This document shows positions 1-6,308 of a stretch of DNA of 7,302 bases, in pieces. The stretch spans positions 1 through 7,302 of the forward strand of contig JAILEL010000156.1 of the NCBI GenBank assembly GCA_024687845.1, written 5' to 3'. This stretch comes from Eubacterium sp. Lineage in GTDB: Bacteria; Bacillota_A; Clostridia; Lachnospirales; Lachnospiraceae. The first letter of the stretch is position 1, and the number at the start of each line of letters is the position of its first letter. The notes beneath the pieces were generated by a model, which saw nothing but the letters and a program-made list of their open reading frames with translations, did not search any database and was not told the DNA's origin. The translations under genes and the position numbers were made by a program.

Positions 1-3000
1 CTTGAGATAGTTCCGGATACGGTTTCTTTTAACGTCGTTCTTAATAACAGTCGTAATGAACCAGTTAGTATTTCCGGAAATCAGATAATGGGATTTACAG
101 GGTATTATGTTGCGGGTGAAGAATCAGTAAGAAAAGATATAGCAGAAGCTATAAATGATCATGATGAGACTAGTGAAGACTTATCGGGCATAAAGTATGA
201 TTATTATGAATCCACACTATCTGATTCAAACTTAAGATATGAGCTTGCCGATAAAATGCTCCTAAAACTTAATGAGAAGGGTGTTCTTAATTCAGTCACT
301 GAAGCAGAGAATAGGAGAAGTATTCTCACAGCGCCTATGTTCACAAGAAGAGGCGAGGAAGAGAGACATGTTGACGGATATTTTGAAGGCTATGAATGCG
401 AGTGGAATGCTGATGAGCTTAATAGTAAGATACAATCGGGAGTACTTACTAAACTTAATAAGGATACAGATGGCAAGAAAAAGCTTAAAGATAAAGATAC
501 GCCAACAAATGCCGTACCTGAACCATATATTGATGTTGCTAAAGGTGAAATGGTAGCACAGCTTAGCGGTAATTTTATAATGGAATATGATATGTCCGGA
601 ATGAGTGAAGATGCCGGGGATATAGCGAGCGAATTCGTATCAAGCTATATCCTTAATAAGCAACAGACGGGTTATAGTCTTCATTCACTTGTTTATACCG
701 GAGTTATAGATGGTAATAACATTGATGAAGATAAGTATGATAGACGTTTGGGTGACTTTGATCCTGCGGTTGCCTATTATATCAGTACAGGAAAAGAAGC
801 CAACACAAGGGTTACTTTTGGTGTAAATAAGGGGGCCACATATGGTTATGTGGTAAGTAAGAGTACGCTTTTAAATTCAACAAATGTTTTAGATGTTAAA
901 TACGGTACTCCCATATATACATATGATGGAAAGGCCTATGTGTTTGCAGGTTATTACGGAACAACCGAAGAATTGACACTGTCAATGAATTCTCTTTCGG
1001 CAAATAATGTTTCAGGATCTGTCGGTAGAGACTATTACATGGCTGTTTCTGAAGAACATCCTAATACAGTAATGCTTAGTTCGGGTGATGAGATCCTAGG
1101 TGATACTGATATCCTTGATATGGTATCTGAGCCTGATAGTAATGTTGACAATGAAAATAATGAAAGTGTTGATAAGATTGAGCAGGGCCCCGATGAAAAT
1201 ATAACAGATTTTGACAGCACACCTGATACTGAAGGGGATGAGGACGATGATAACGATCCCGAAGAGGATGAGGGTGAAAATGATGAACCGACACCCGCAA
1301 CAACAGATTATTATACCCTTCAGTTTGAATATAGTCCCAAGCAGGATTATGTAGATTTTGCCGAGAATTATTATACAGTTCTGTCTTTTGAAGCAAAGAG
1401 TGCAGATGAAGGCGGCGAATACTATATTGATATAGATTCCGAAAGGCCAATAGCCGGTATTGTCAATTGTGATCTGGGTAAGGGTTCTATCGGACTTGTT
1501 GCCGAGAACGAACAGACAGATGATGATCTTAAATACTTTGTTTTTGAGTATGCCAAGGGGCGTGGCACATATAATTGGATAAGAGCCGATTATGCGTCTG
1601 ATGATTATGTGAATGCAAATGTTTACAGAGTTAAAGGTGTAGACATTTATTATGGATTTAATATCACCAACAGTGAATGGTTTAAGCAGTATGTATTTGA
1701 CAGAGATAAAGATTATGCTTTCCCTATAGATGTTGTAAACATGAAGGTGTCAGAAGTGACAGAAGAAGACGTATCGGATGCAAACCTTGTAGTAGTAATG
1801 GGTGGCGATGCATCGTTATGTCTTGGAGATGATAATTCTTTCAAGAATTATAAAAGGAATGTTTATGAAAGAGCAGAAGAAGCATCAGAGAATACAGTGA
1901 GCGGCGATGTGATAGAAAGCGGAAATCGTGTAAGGGTTGTTGCCAAGGATGGGAATGATCTTGATGTTTATGCATATAAGAGGCTTATCGAAAAACTTGC
2001 GATCAGCAAGATGCCGGTCATTGGTGACTACAAGATCGTAGAAGAAATACAAAACTCTAATGATGTAAATATGACCAATACTTGGGTATATAATCTTGTT
2101 AGGGTGCTAATGCTGAAGCCACAGAACTCTAATTTTACTCGTAATGGCTTCAATATCTATTATGATGCCATAGGTAACAGATGGGAAGGATTGGATCTTA
2201 CCAAGGAGGCCAATCAGTTTGATCCTGCTGATACAACAAACGTAAGAATTGATAATTCAAATGCTAATCACTTTGTTTATAACAATGGTTATGTGTATAA
2301 CATGAGATGGAGTGATCAAGCAAGTGGTGAGCGTCAGAACTATGTTAATCCATATATGTATACAATGGCGGAAGTGCTTAGTGATAGTATAGCAAGTTTC
2401 TCGGAAGAGGAGATAAATGCTGGATTTAGTGAAGTGTTAGAAGATATAAGAAGCGAGAACAGGTACCGGATCACAGACAATAGAGAGGATAAACAGCTCC
2501 CCGAGACGATAACCATGGCAACCGCCATAAGATATATAATTGGATTTGCAAATAAACGAGAGGTTAGTATAAAGGGTAAACTGCGCATATTGGAAATTGA
2601 ACCTACAGCCAGCTTTGATCTTTACATAGAGGATAATGGTGATAATTATAACAGTTATGGTATGAGCGGGCACTCATATGACACAAAGAATAAAAAGAAA
2701 AGAGTAAGATATACTACCGAGAGACACTGGGTTGAAGCAGGACATTGGGCGTATGGCTGGGGTGGACGACATTGGGTTGATGATAGCCATTGGGAAGGAG
2801 GAGAAACGGTTGAAGAAGATTTAGACAACTATATTCTCTACAGAAATGGTACTTATAAATCGATAACTGATGAGGCCAATCATAAAGCCAGCACAGGTAA
2901 GATTTATCGCAGACCAAGCATTACCGTACCCGGAAAAACCAATAATGGAAATACTACAGTAACAGGATTAAATGACAACAATATATTTATAAATCTTGAT

Positions 3001-6000
3001 GGCATTGATTTAGAGTTAACAAGGATGTCAGTAGGAGAGCTTATTGGGCATATAGATGATCTGAACGCTGAGTATGATCTTATATATATAGGTATGAACA
3101 CACAACTCCTAAATACAGAAGGAATAACGGACGTACCGGTTTACAATGATACCGATATGAAAGGTATGGTATATACAAGCATAGGAGATAAAAAGGATGT
3201 GTGGCCTGTATTGGCATCTTATGGTGACAATCTGATAAGTCGATATACAGCGACAGAAGAGCGGTATAACGGCAATGATATAACAGAAGATTACGTTAAT
3301 AAATTAACACAGTTTGCAGATGCTTCATATCCGATTATACTTGATGATGGCTTCTTTGAGAATGTTAATGCTGAAAAAGACAAAAGAGAGATAAGTAACC
3401 GAGTTGACTCTGTTTCTTATATGTATCAGTTTGCAGATGAGGTTAAGAACAAGCAGTCAGTTTATTCGGTTTCCGATGTAAAGAAGGATTCTACCGGATT
3501 CTTCAGGTGGCTGCTTAACTTGGAAAAACCGGAAATAGTTATAAAGCCGGGAAGTCCGGCTTCAGAGGCTGTAAAAGAGTTAAATCCTGATGATCAGCTA
3601 TTGAGCGGTGAAACCTTCAGAATGTATGGATACGAGCTCACGCTTGATGCTTTTGATGGGCAGTTCCATTTGCCTTTTGATTTTAGTATAAAGAATATGG
3701 GTGCAGCAAGCTCTGATTCCAAGTATACTGCAAAGCTATATGTTGATCTTAATGCTGACGGTAAGTATTCGGAACGTGAAAGGATAGAATTCACTTCAAT
3801 TCGTGAGGATGGTTCGTCATTTAACAACAGTGGTGAAGGTATGAAAGTCGATAAGGAGTACTATGCTCAATGCGAGGTTCCCAGTTCCTTCGATGGTGTA
3901 GTTCCATGGAGAATGGTTGTTTATCAGGAAGATCATCCGGAAAGACGTACTAATGCGACCGGGTATTATAGGCTTAAGAAGAACGAGCCGGTAAAGATTG
4001 ATATTTTACAGCTGGATCAGCGCGCTAGCAGAGGTGGCACCGAGAACGGAGGAACCGGAAGTAAATGGAATATGGAAGCAACATATACTAAAGGTGTATT
4101 TGGTGACCTGATGGATGCTATAAGTGATTATTATGATGTTACAATTACAACAAAGGCTGCAGATGTTTGGGAACAGGGTGTCGCAGGAGAAGGTGGTAAC
4201 GTAAACGCTGTGAACAAAAATACTTATTATGCCGATTTGAGAAAATACGATATGATAATTATAGGATTTGCCGACTGTTATCAGGGCCCCAAGTCTGAAA
4301 ATGCCATGGAGGCTATAGAAAAATATATCAGAAGTGAACGTAGCGTCTTATTTACACATGATACAACTTCGTTTTATAACTTTGATTATTTTGCCAACAT
4401 AGGCGAAGGAAATGAACAGGGTAATGGCGGTGATTGGCATTGGGGTTACTATTTTAACAAACACGTACGTAATGTTGTTGGAATGGACAGGTATAATGTC
4501 ATGGGTGGAGAAGAATCGGAATTCCATTCATATGATAAGGCGTATAAGCCCGGCGAAGGAACCAGAATGAAGGGGACGGATGGTAAATCATACGTGAGGC
4601 GCGGCCAGGAGATGAGTACCAATCGTGGAGTTGGCAGTAGAGATATCAACGCTAAATCATTTAACAATACTGGCTATAAATATAATAATCTTATTGGTAT
4701 AGGTACCGGAAATGGTCAGGCCGGTGGTGGTAGTTTGGATGCTACTCCTTGGAATGGTAATGTTGTAACACAGGTTAATGATGGACAAATAACAAAATTC
4801 CCGTTTGCTTTGCATAAGTCATTTGCTATAGCGCCGACTCATAGCCAGTACTATCAGCTTGATTTTACTGATGATGCTGATAGGGACGGTGAAAAGGATA
4901 TTGTTGTATGGTATTGTATATCGGATGCTCCAAGCGATTCATATGAGGATGGTGATATGTATGAAATGTCACCGAATGATGTGAGAAACAATTATTATAT
5001 CTATAATAAAGGTAGTATCACATATTCAGGCGTTGGACATCAACATGTAGTCGACGATAACGGCAATCCGATGTTAAAGAAGAATGGTAATTCAAGGATA
5101 ACTACTGGAAAGTATAATCTTGTTGACGATGTGGGTAATAAGGATAATACTGATGAGTTAAAACTGTTTATTAATACAATGATAGCTGCTTATCAGAGTG
5201 GTGTCCGTGAACCCAGCCTAAAGGCAGTGAAGAGCTATATTGATCCTTCTTCGACCGGAAGTTTATATATCTCTTATGATCAGCAGCGAGATGAACTGGA
5301 TCCTGGAGCTATTAATCTGCTGGATACTGAAGCTGAAATATACTTTTCTGCATCAAGAGCTAATTACAGTAATACCGATGTGGATACTATTGATAATCTA
5401 AAAATACGAATGTATTATGAAGCCACAGAAGAGGAATATAATGCATATAGAAATGGGACATATACTCCCAAGGATAAGAATGGTAATGATTCAAGTGTGG
5501 TAGAATTGGATCCGCTAAGTATTGAATATGATTATCAAGGCCATAAAGTAAATGAAAGTGATGATAAGTATACACCCGATCCTGCATATTATCATAGATA
5601 TGATGATGGAAATGATACGGAAATATACGGCATTCCGATTCTGATCAGTAATATTCAGTATAAAGTAGGTGGTGGAGAAGCGATTCATTCAAACAAGGAT
5701 GATGATCCTAGTAAGAATGCATGCGGTATAGATGAGTTCTTAAAGGATGGCGAAATATATAAGGCAACAATAACCGGAATACAGCATATGAAGAGTATGA
5801 AGTTTGATGGTTCAAACGCAGATGCGGAGAATCTCTGGTACTTATATGACGACTCCTTTGACACTTCGCTATCATCCAACCAGATTCAAGGTAAGTCGTT
5901 GAACAACCGAAGAATCATATTGGTGGTAACAAATGATACATATAACACTAGAACCGATATAGGACGTGAAGAAAGTGCAATACAGTATGTAAACATCGCA

Positions 6001-6027
6001 CGTGCTAAGATGTTTATGTTAGAGTAG
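1..6027 (+). CDS. Giant DUF5057-like multidomain protein, probably extracytoplasmic (5'-partial)
   Basis: The frame is open from base 1 and ends at TAG 6025-6027, giving 2008 visible residues. The first ATG, at 88, is not the start, because 29 in-frame codons precede it and begin with the family-like strand LEIVPD. From memory of the family, I assign it to DUF5057-type proteins of Lachnospiraceae. Supporting motifs are YDLIYIG (1025-1031), YDMIIIGFAD (1416-1425), VLFTHDTTSF (1449-1458), THSQYYQLDF (1613-1622), VVWYC (1635-1639) and YSGVGH (1675-1680). Approximate layout: N-terminal module 1-360, acidic linker 361-436, beta-rich segment 437-545, alpha/beta unit A 555-685, unit B 861-1150 with a His-Trp repeat inside it, beta-sandwich-like segment 1195-1325 with an EF-hand-like loop, unit C 1331-1732, and a beta-rich C-terminus 1745-2008. 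There is no transmembrane segment or sorting signal in the visible part, so it is either secreted or anchored by its unseen N-terminus. No catalytic function is known to me. The reading frame is certain; the family name is fairly likely. Confidence 0.75.
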   Translation, partial: LEIVPDTVSFNVVLNNSRNEPVSISGNQIMGFTGYYVAGEESVRKDIAEAINDHDETSEDLSGIKYDYYESTLSDSNLRYELADKMLLKLNEKGVLNSVTEAENRRSILTAPMFTRRGEEERHVDGYFEGYECEWNADELNSKIQSGVLTKLNKDTDGKKKLKDKDTPTNAVPEPYIDVAKGEMVAQLSGNFIMEYDMSGMSEDAGDIASEFVSSYILNKQQTGYSLHSLVYTGVIDGNNIDEDKYDRRLGDFDPAVAYYISTGKEANTRVTFGVNKGATYGYVVSKSTLLNSTNVLDVKYGTPIYTYDGKAYVFAGYYGTTEELTLSMNSLSANNVSGSVGRDYYMAVSEEHPNTVMLSSGDEILGDTDILDMVSEPDSNVDNENNESVDKIEQGPDENITDFDSTPDTEGDEDDDNDPEEDEGENDEPTPATTDYYTLQFEYSPKQDYVDFAENYYTVLSFEAKSADEGGEYYIDIDSERPIAGIVNCDLGKGSIGLVAENEQTDDDLKYFVFEYAKGRGTYNWIRADYASDDYVNANVYRVKGVDIYYGFNITNSEWFKQYVFDRDKDYAFPIDVVNMKVSEVTEEDVSDANLVVVMGGDASLCLGDDNSFKNYKRNVYERAEEASENTVSGDVIESGNRVRVVAKDGNDLDVYAYKRLIEKLAISKMPVIGDYKIVEEIQNSNDVNMTNTWVYNLVRVLMLKPQNSNFTRNGFNIYYDAIGNRWEGLDLTKEANQFDPADTTNVRIDNSNANHFVYNNGYVYNMRWSDQASGERQNYVNPYMYTMAEVLSDSIASFSEEEINAGFSEVLEDIRSENRYRITDNREDKQLPETITMATAIRYIIGFANKREVSIKGKLRILEIEPTASFDLYIEDNGDNYNSYGMSGHSYDTKNKKKRVRYTTERHWVEAGHWAYGWGGRHWVDDSHWEGGETVEEDLDNYILYRNGTYKSITDEANHKASTGKIYRRPSITVPGKTNNGNTTVTGLNDNNIFINLDGIDLELTRMSVGELIGHIDDLNAEYDLIYIGMNTQLLNTEGITDVPVYNDTDMKGMVYTSIGDKKDVWPVLASYGDNLISRYTATEERYNGNDITEDYVNKLTQFADASYPIILDDGFFENVNAEKDKREISNRVDSVSYMYQFADEVKNKQSVYSVSDVKKDSTGFFRWLLNLEKPEIVIKPGSPASEAVKELNPDDQLLSGETFRMYGYELTLDAFDGQFHLPFDFSIKNMGAASSDSKYTAKLYVDLNADGKYSERERIEFTSIREDGSSFNNSGEGMKVDKEYYAQCEVPSSFDGVVPWRMVVYQEDHPERRTNATGYYRLKKNEPVKIDILQLDQRASRGGTENGGTGSKWNMEATYTKGVFGDLMDAISDYYDVTITTKAADVWEQGVAGEGGNVNAVNKNTYYADLRKYDMIIIGFADCYQGPKSENAMEAIEKYIRSERSVLFTHDTTSFYNFDYFANIGEGNEQGNGGDWHWGYYFNKHVRNVVGMDRYNVMGGEESEFHSYDKAYKPGEGTRMKGTDGKSYVRRGQEMSTNRGVGSRDINAKSFNNTGYKYNNLIGIGTGNGQAGGGSLDATPWNGNVVTQVNDGQITKFPFALHKSFAIAPTHSQYYQLDFTDDADRDGEKDIVVWYCISDAPSDSYEDGDMYEMSPNDVRNNYYIYNKGSITYSGVGHQHVVDDNGNPMLKKNGNSRITTGKYNLVDDVGNKDNTDELKLFINTMIAAYQSGVREPSLKAVKSYIDPSSTGSLYISYDQQRDELDPGAINLLDTEAEIYFSASRANYSNTDVDTIDNLKIRMYYEATEEEYNAYRNGTYTPKDKNGNDSSVVELDPLSIEYDYQGHKVNESDDKYTPDPAYYHRYDDGNDTEIYGIPILISNIQYKVGGGEAIHSNKDDDPSKNACGIDEFLKDGEIYKATITGIQHMKSMKFDGSNADAENLWYLYDDSFDTSLSSNQIQGKSLNNRRIILVVTNDTYNTRTDIGREESAIQYVNIARAKMFMLE
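1081..1308 (+). other. Acidic low-complexity linker within the giant protein
   Basis: Residues 361-436 are dominated by Asp, Glu, Asn, Ser, Pro and Thr. The most acidic core is at residues 409-429, where nearly every residue is Asp or Glu, and it ends in a Pro/Thr-rich PTPATT. Such a segment is expected to be disordered and exposed. It separates the N-terminal module (1-360) from the beta-rich segment that starts at about residue 437. It may act as a spacer or bind divalent cations; both are inferences from composition alone. Confidence 0.7.
1663..2055 (+). other. Alpha/beta unit A of the giant protein (first DUF5057-like repeat)
   Basis: Residues 555-685. The unit starts around WFKQYVFD (560-567). 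It continues with a strand-helix-strand pattern, KVSEVTEEDVSDANLVVVMGG (582-602), in which an acidic 'xxDlxxAdlvvv' stretch leads into a hydrophobic strand. It ends with the strand MPVIGDYKIV (671-680). The order 'hydrophobic strand after a DL..A/YD motif, later strand beginning P-[VI]-I-x-D' also occurs in unit B, which is why I treat the two as repeats. The similarity was judged by eye, so the boundaries are approximate. Confidence 0.4.
2581..3450 (+). other. Alpha/beta unit B of the giant protein (second DUF5057-like repeat)
   Basis: Residues 861-1150. The unit opens with strand RILEIEPTASF (862-872), which parallels the LEIVPD at residue 1. The chain is then interrupted by roughly 120 residues that include the His-Trp repeat. 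It resumes with MSVGELIGHIDDLN (1009-1022) and the strand YDLIYIG (1025-1031). A later strand YPIILDD (1110-1116) matches the P-[VI]-I-x-D strand of unit A, and VDSVSYMYQF (1135-1144) follows. The pattern fits a Rossmann-like or glutamine-amidotransferase-like fold. I see no convincing catalytic triad, so the unit may be structural or binding. Confidence 0.5.
2722..2793 (+). repeat. His-Trp tandem repeat (RHWV-x(3)-HW, two copies) in the coding region
   Basis: Residues 908-931 contain four His-Trp pairs, at 909-910, 915-916, 924-925 and 930-931. They form two copies of R-H-W-V-x-x-x-H-W with a 15-residue period, joined by AYGWGG. The repeat is visible in the DNA as two related copies, near 2722 and 2767, sharing 'GACA(C/T)TGGGTTGA'-like cores. 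It lies in the region that interrupts unit B, between its first strand and YDLIYIG. Clustered His and Trp could bind metal or carbohydrate, but this is inference. It resembles W-x(n)-G-H-W short repeats seen in other envelope proteins. Confidence 0.7.
3745..3780 (+). other. EF-hand-like calcium loop in the giant protein
   Basis: Residues 1249-1260 read DLNADGKYSERE. They match the 12-residue calcium loop at every key position: Asp1, Asn3, Asp5, Gly6, Ser9 and Glu12. The loop follows the beta strand YTAKLYV in a beta-sandwich-like segment (about 1195-1325) between units B and C. In extracellular bacterial proteins such isolated loops usually stabilise a fold by binding calcium. Calcium binding here is inferred from the motif only. 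Confidence 0.6.
3991..5196 (+). other. Alpha/beta unit C of the giant protein, the most family-typical domain
   Basis: Residues 1331-1732. Strand VKIDILQLD (1331-1339) is followed by FGDLMDAISDYYDVTIT (1367-1383), strand YDMIIIGFAD (1416-1425) and strand SVLFTHDTTSF (1448-1458). A long Gly/Asn-rich insertion spans about 1463-1595. The motifs THSQYYQLDF (1613-1622), VVWYC (1635-1639) and YSGVGH (1675-1680) come next, and the helix ELKLFINTMIAAYQ (1719-1732) closes the unit. The order resembles a ThuA/DUF4350-type glutamine-amidotransferase-like fold. The position where those enzymes carry the nucleophile elbow reads Thr-His-Asp (1452-1454) instead of Gly-x-Cys-x-Gly, so ordinary amidotransferase chemistry is unlikely. 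His1453, His1614 and His1680 sit in the three best-defined motifs and might form a site. Confidence 0.55.
4873..4899 (+). other. Second calcium-loop-like motif (DxDxDGxxD) in the giant protein
   Basis: Residues 1625-1633 read DADRDGEKD, a D-x-D-x-D-G-x-x-D pattern like the first nine positions of an EF-hand or thrombospondin-type-3 loop. Position 12 is Val rather than Glu or Asp, so it is incomplete as a classical EF-hand. It sits between strand YYQLDF and strand IVVWYC within unit C, where a short turn would be expected, so it looks like an inserted calcium-stabilised loop. Calcium binding is inferred. Confidence 0.5.
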
Positions 6028-6051
6028 AAGCTAGTGCCCTTTTTAGAAACA

Positions 6052-6101
6052 AAGCGGCAGATGGTTTATAACCATCTGCCGCTTATTATTAAGTTTTATT
6101 T
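6052..6101 (+). terminator. Probable intrinsic terminator after the giant gene
   Basis: A perfect 15-bp inverted repeat (6052-6066 with 6070-6084) closes on the 3-base loop TAT, with a GC-rich lower stem. It begins 25 bp after the stop codon. The following stretch (6085-6101) is T-rich but broken by A and G (TTTT at 6094-6097, TTT at 6099-6101), so the U-tract is imperfect. On the opposite strand the hairpin is followed by TTGTTTCT, so it could also act in reverse. It should separate transcription of the two genes. Confidence 0.7.
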
Positions 6102-6291
6102 AATGCTCAGTTTACATAAGTCTACACGCGATAGTATTAAAGCTCGTAATATTTGCAAAGAGAATTATTTGAAAAATATAGAAAATATGATATTATTATG
6201 TTGTTGTGACAATTTTTAACAAATGAGCCAATTGTTGATTCAATAAAGTCTTTATATGTGATTGGAATAAATATATTTGATATAAGAACTT
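6102..6291. other. AT-rich intergenic stretch, no gene recognised
   Basis: This stretch lies between the terminator and the Shine-Dalgarno sequence of the next gene. It is strongly AT-rich and presumably contains the promoter of the YfhO-family gene. I found no convincing -35/-10 pair, riboswitch, tRNA or long inverted repeat. The best weak candidate is TTTACA (6111-6116) with TATTAA (6135-6140) at 18-bp spacing, and it is not strong enough to call. Confidence 0.6.
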
Positions 6292-6295
6292 AGAA

Positions 6296-6303
6296 AGAGG
6301 GAG
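6296..6303 (+). promoter_or_regulatory. Shine-Dalgarno sequence deciding a TTG start
   Basis: The purine run AGAGGGAG lies 5 bases upstream of TTG 6309-6311. The reading frame has an in-frame stop TAG at 6291-6293, and no ATG or GTG lies between that stop and the TTG. The next in-frame ATG is codon 64, after the first membrane segment. This sequence therefore fixes TTG as the start. Confidence 0.8.
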
Positions 6304-6308
6304 TAGTC

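Noticed and set aside
88..90. ATG 88 as the start of the giant protein
   Set aside because: The frame is open from base 1, and the 29 preceding codons encode LEIVPD and a beta-rich stretch that fit the protein. No Shine-Dalgarno sequence precedes ATG 88.
272..556. 94-codon + strand frame inside the giant gene
   Set aside because: It lies in a different frame of an uninterrupted coding sequence that carries family-like motifs, so it is a chance frame.
1035..1450. Overlapping minus-strand reading frames of 61 and 124 codons opposite the giant gene
   Set aside because: They are antisense to an intact coding frame. Their Ser/Leu- and His/Tyr-rich composition is what the complement of the acidic linker codons produces.
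6111..6140. Candidate promoter TTTACA with TATTAA at 18-bp spacing
   Set aside because: Both boxes are weak, and comparable matches are expected by chance in such AT-rich DNA. It would also leave a leader of about 160 nt.
6034..6219. Short + strand reading frame of 61 codons after the giant gene
   Set aside because: It runs straight through the terminator hairpin, has no good Shine-Dalgarno sequence, and its translation shows no recognisable pattern.
6201..6222. Small imperfect inverted repeat TTGTT...AACAA as an operator
   Set aside because: The arms are only 5 bp in a very AT-rich region and are not placed relative to any convincing promoter.
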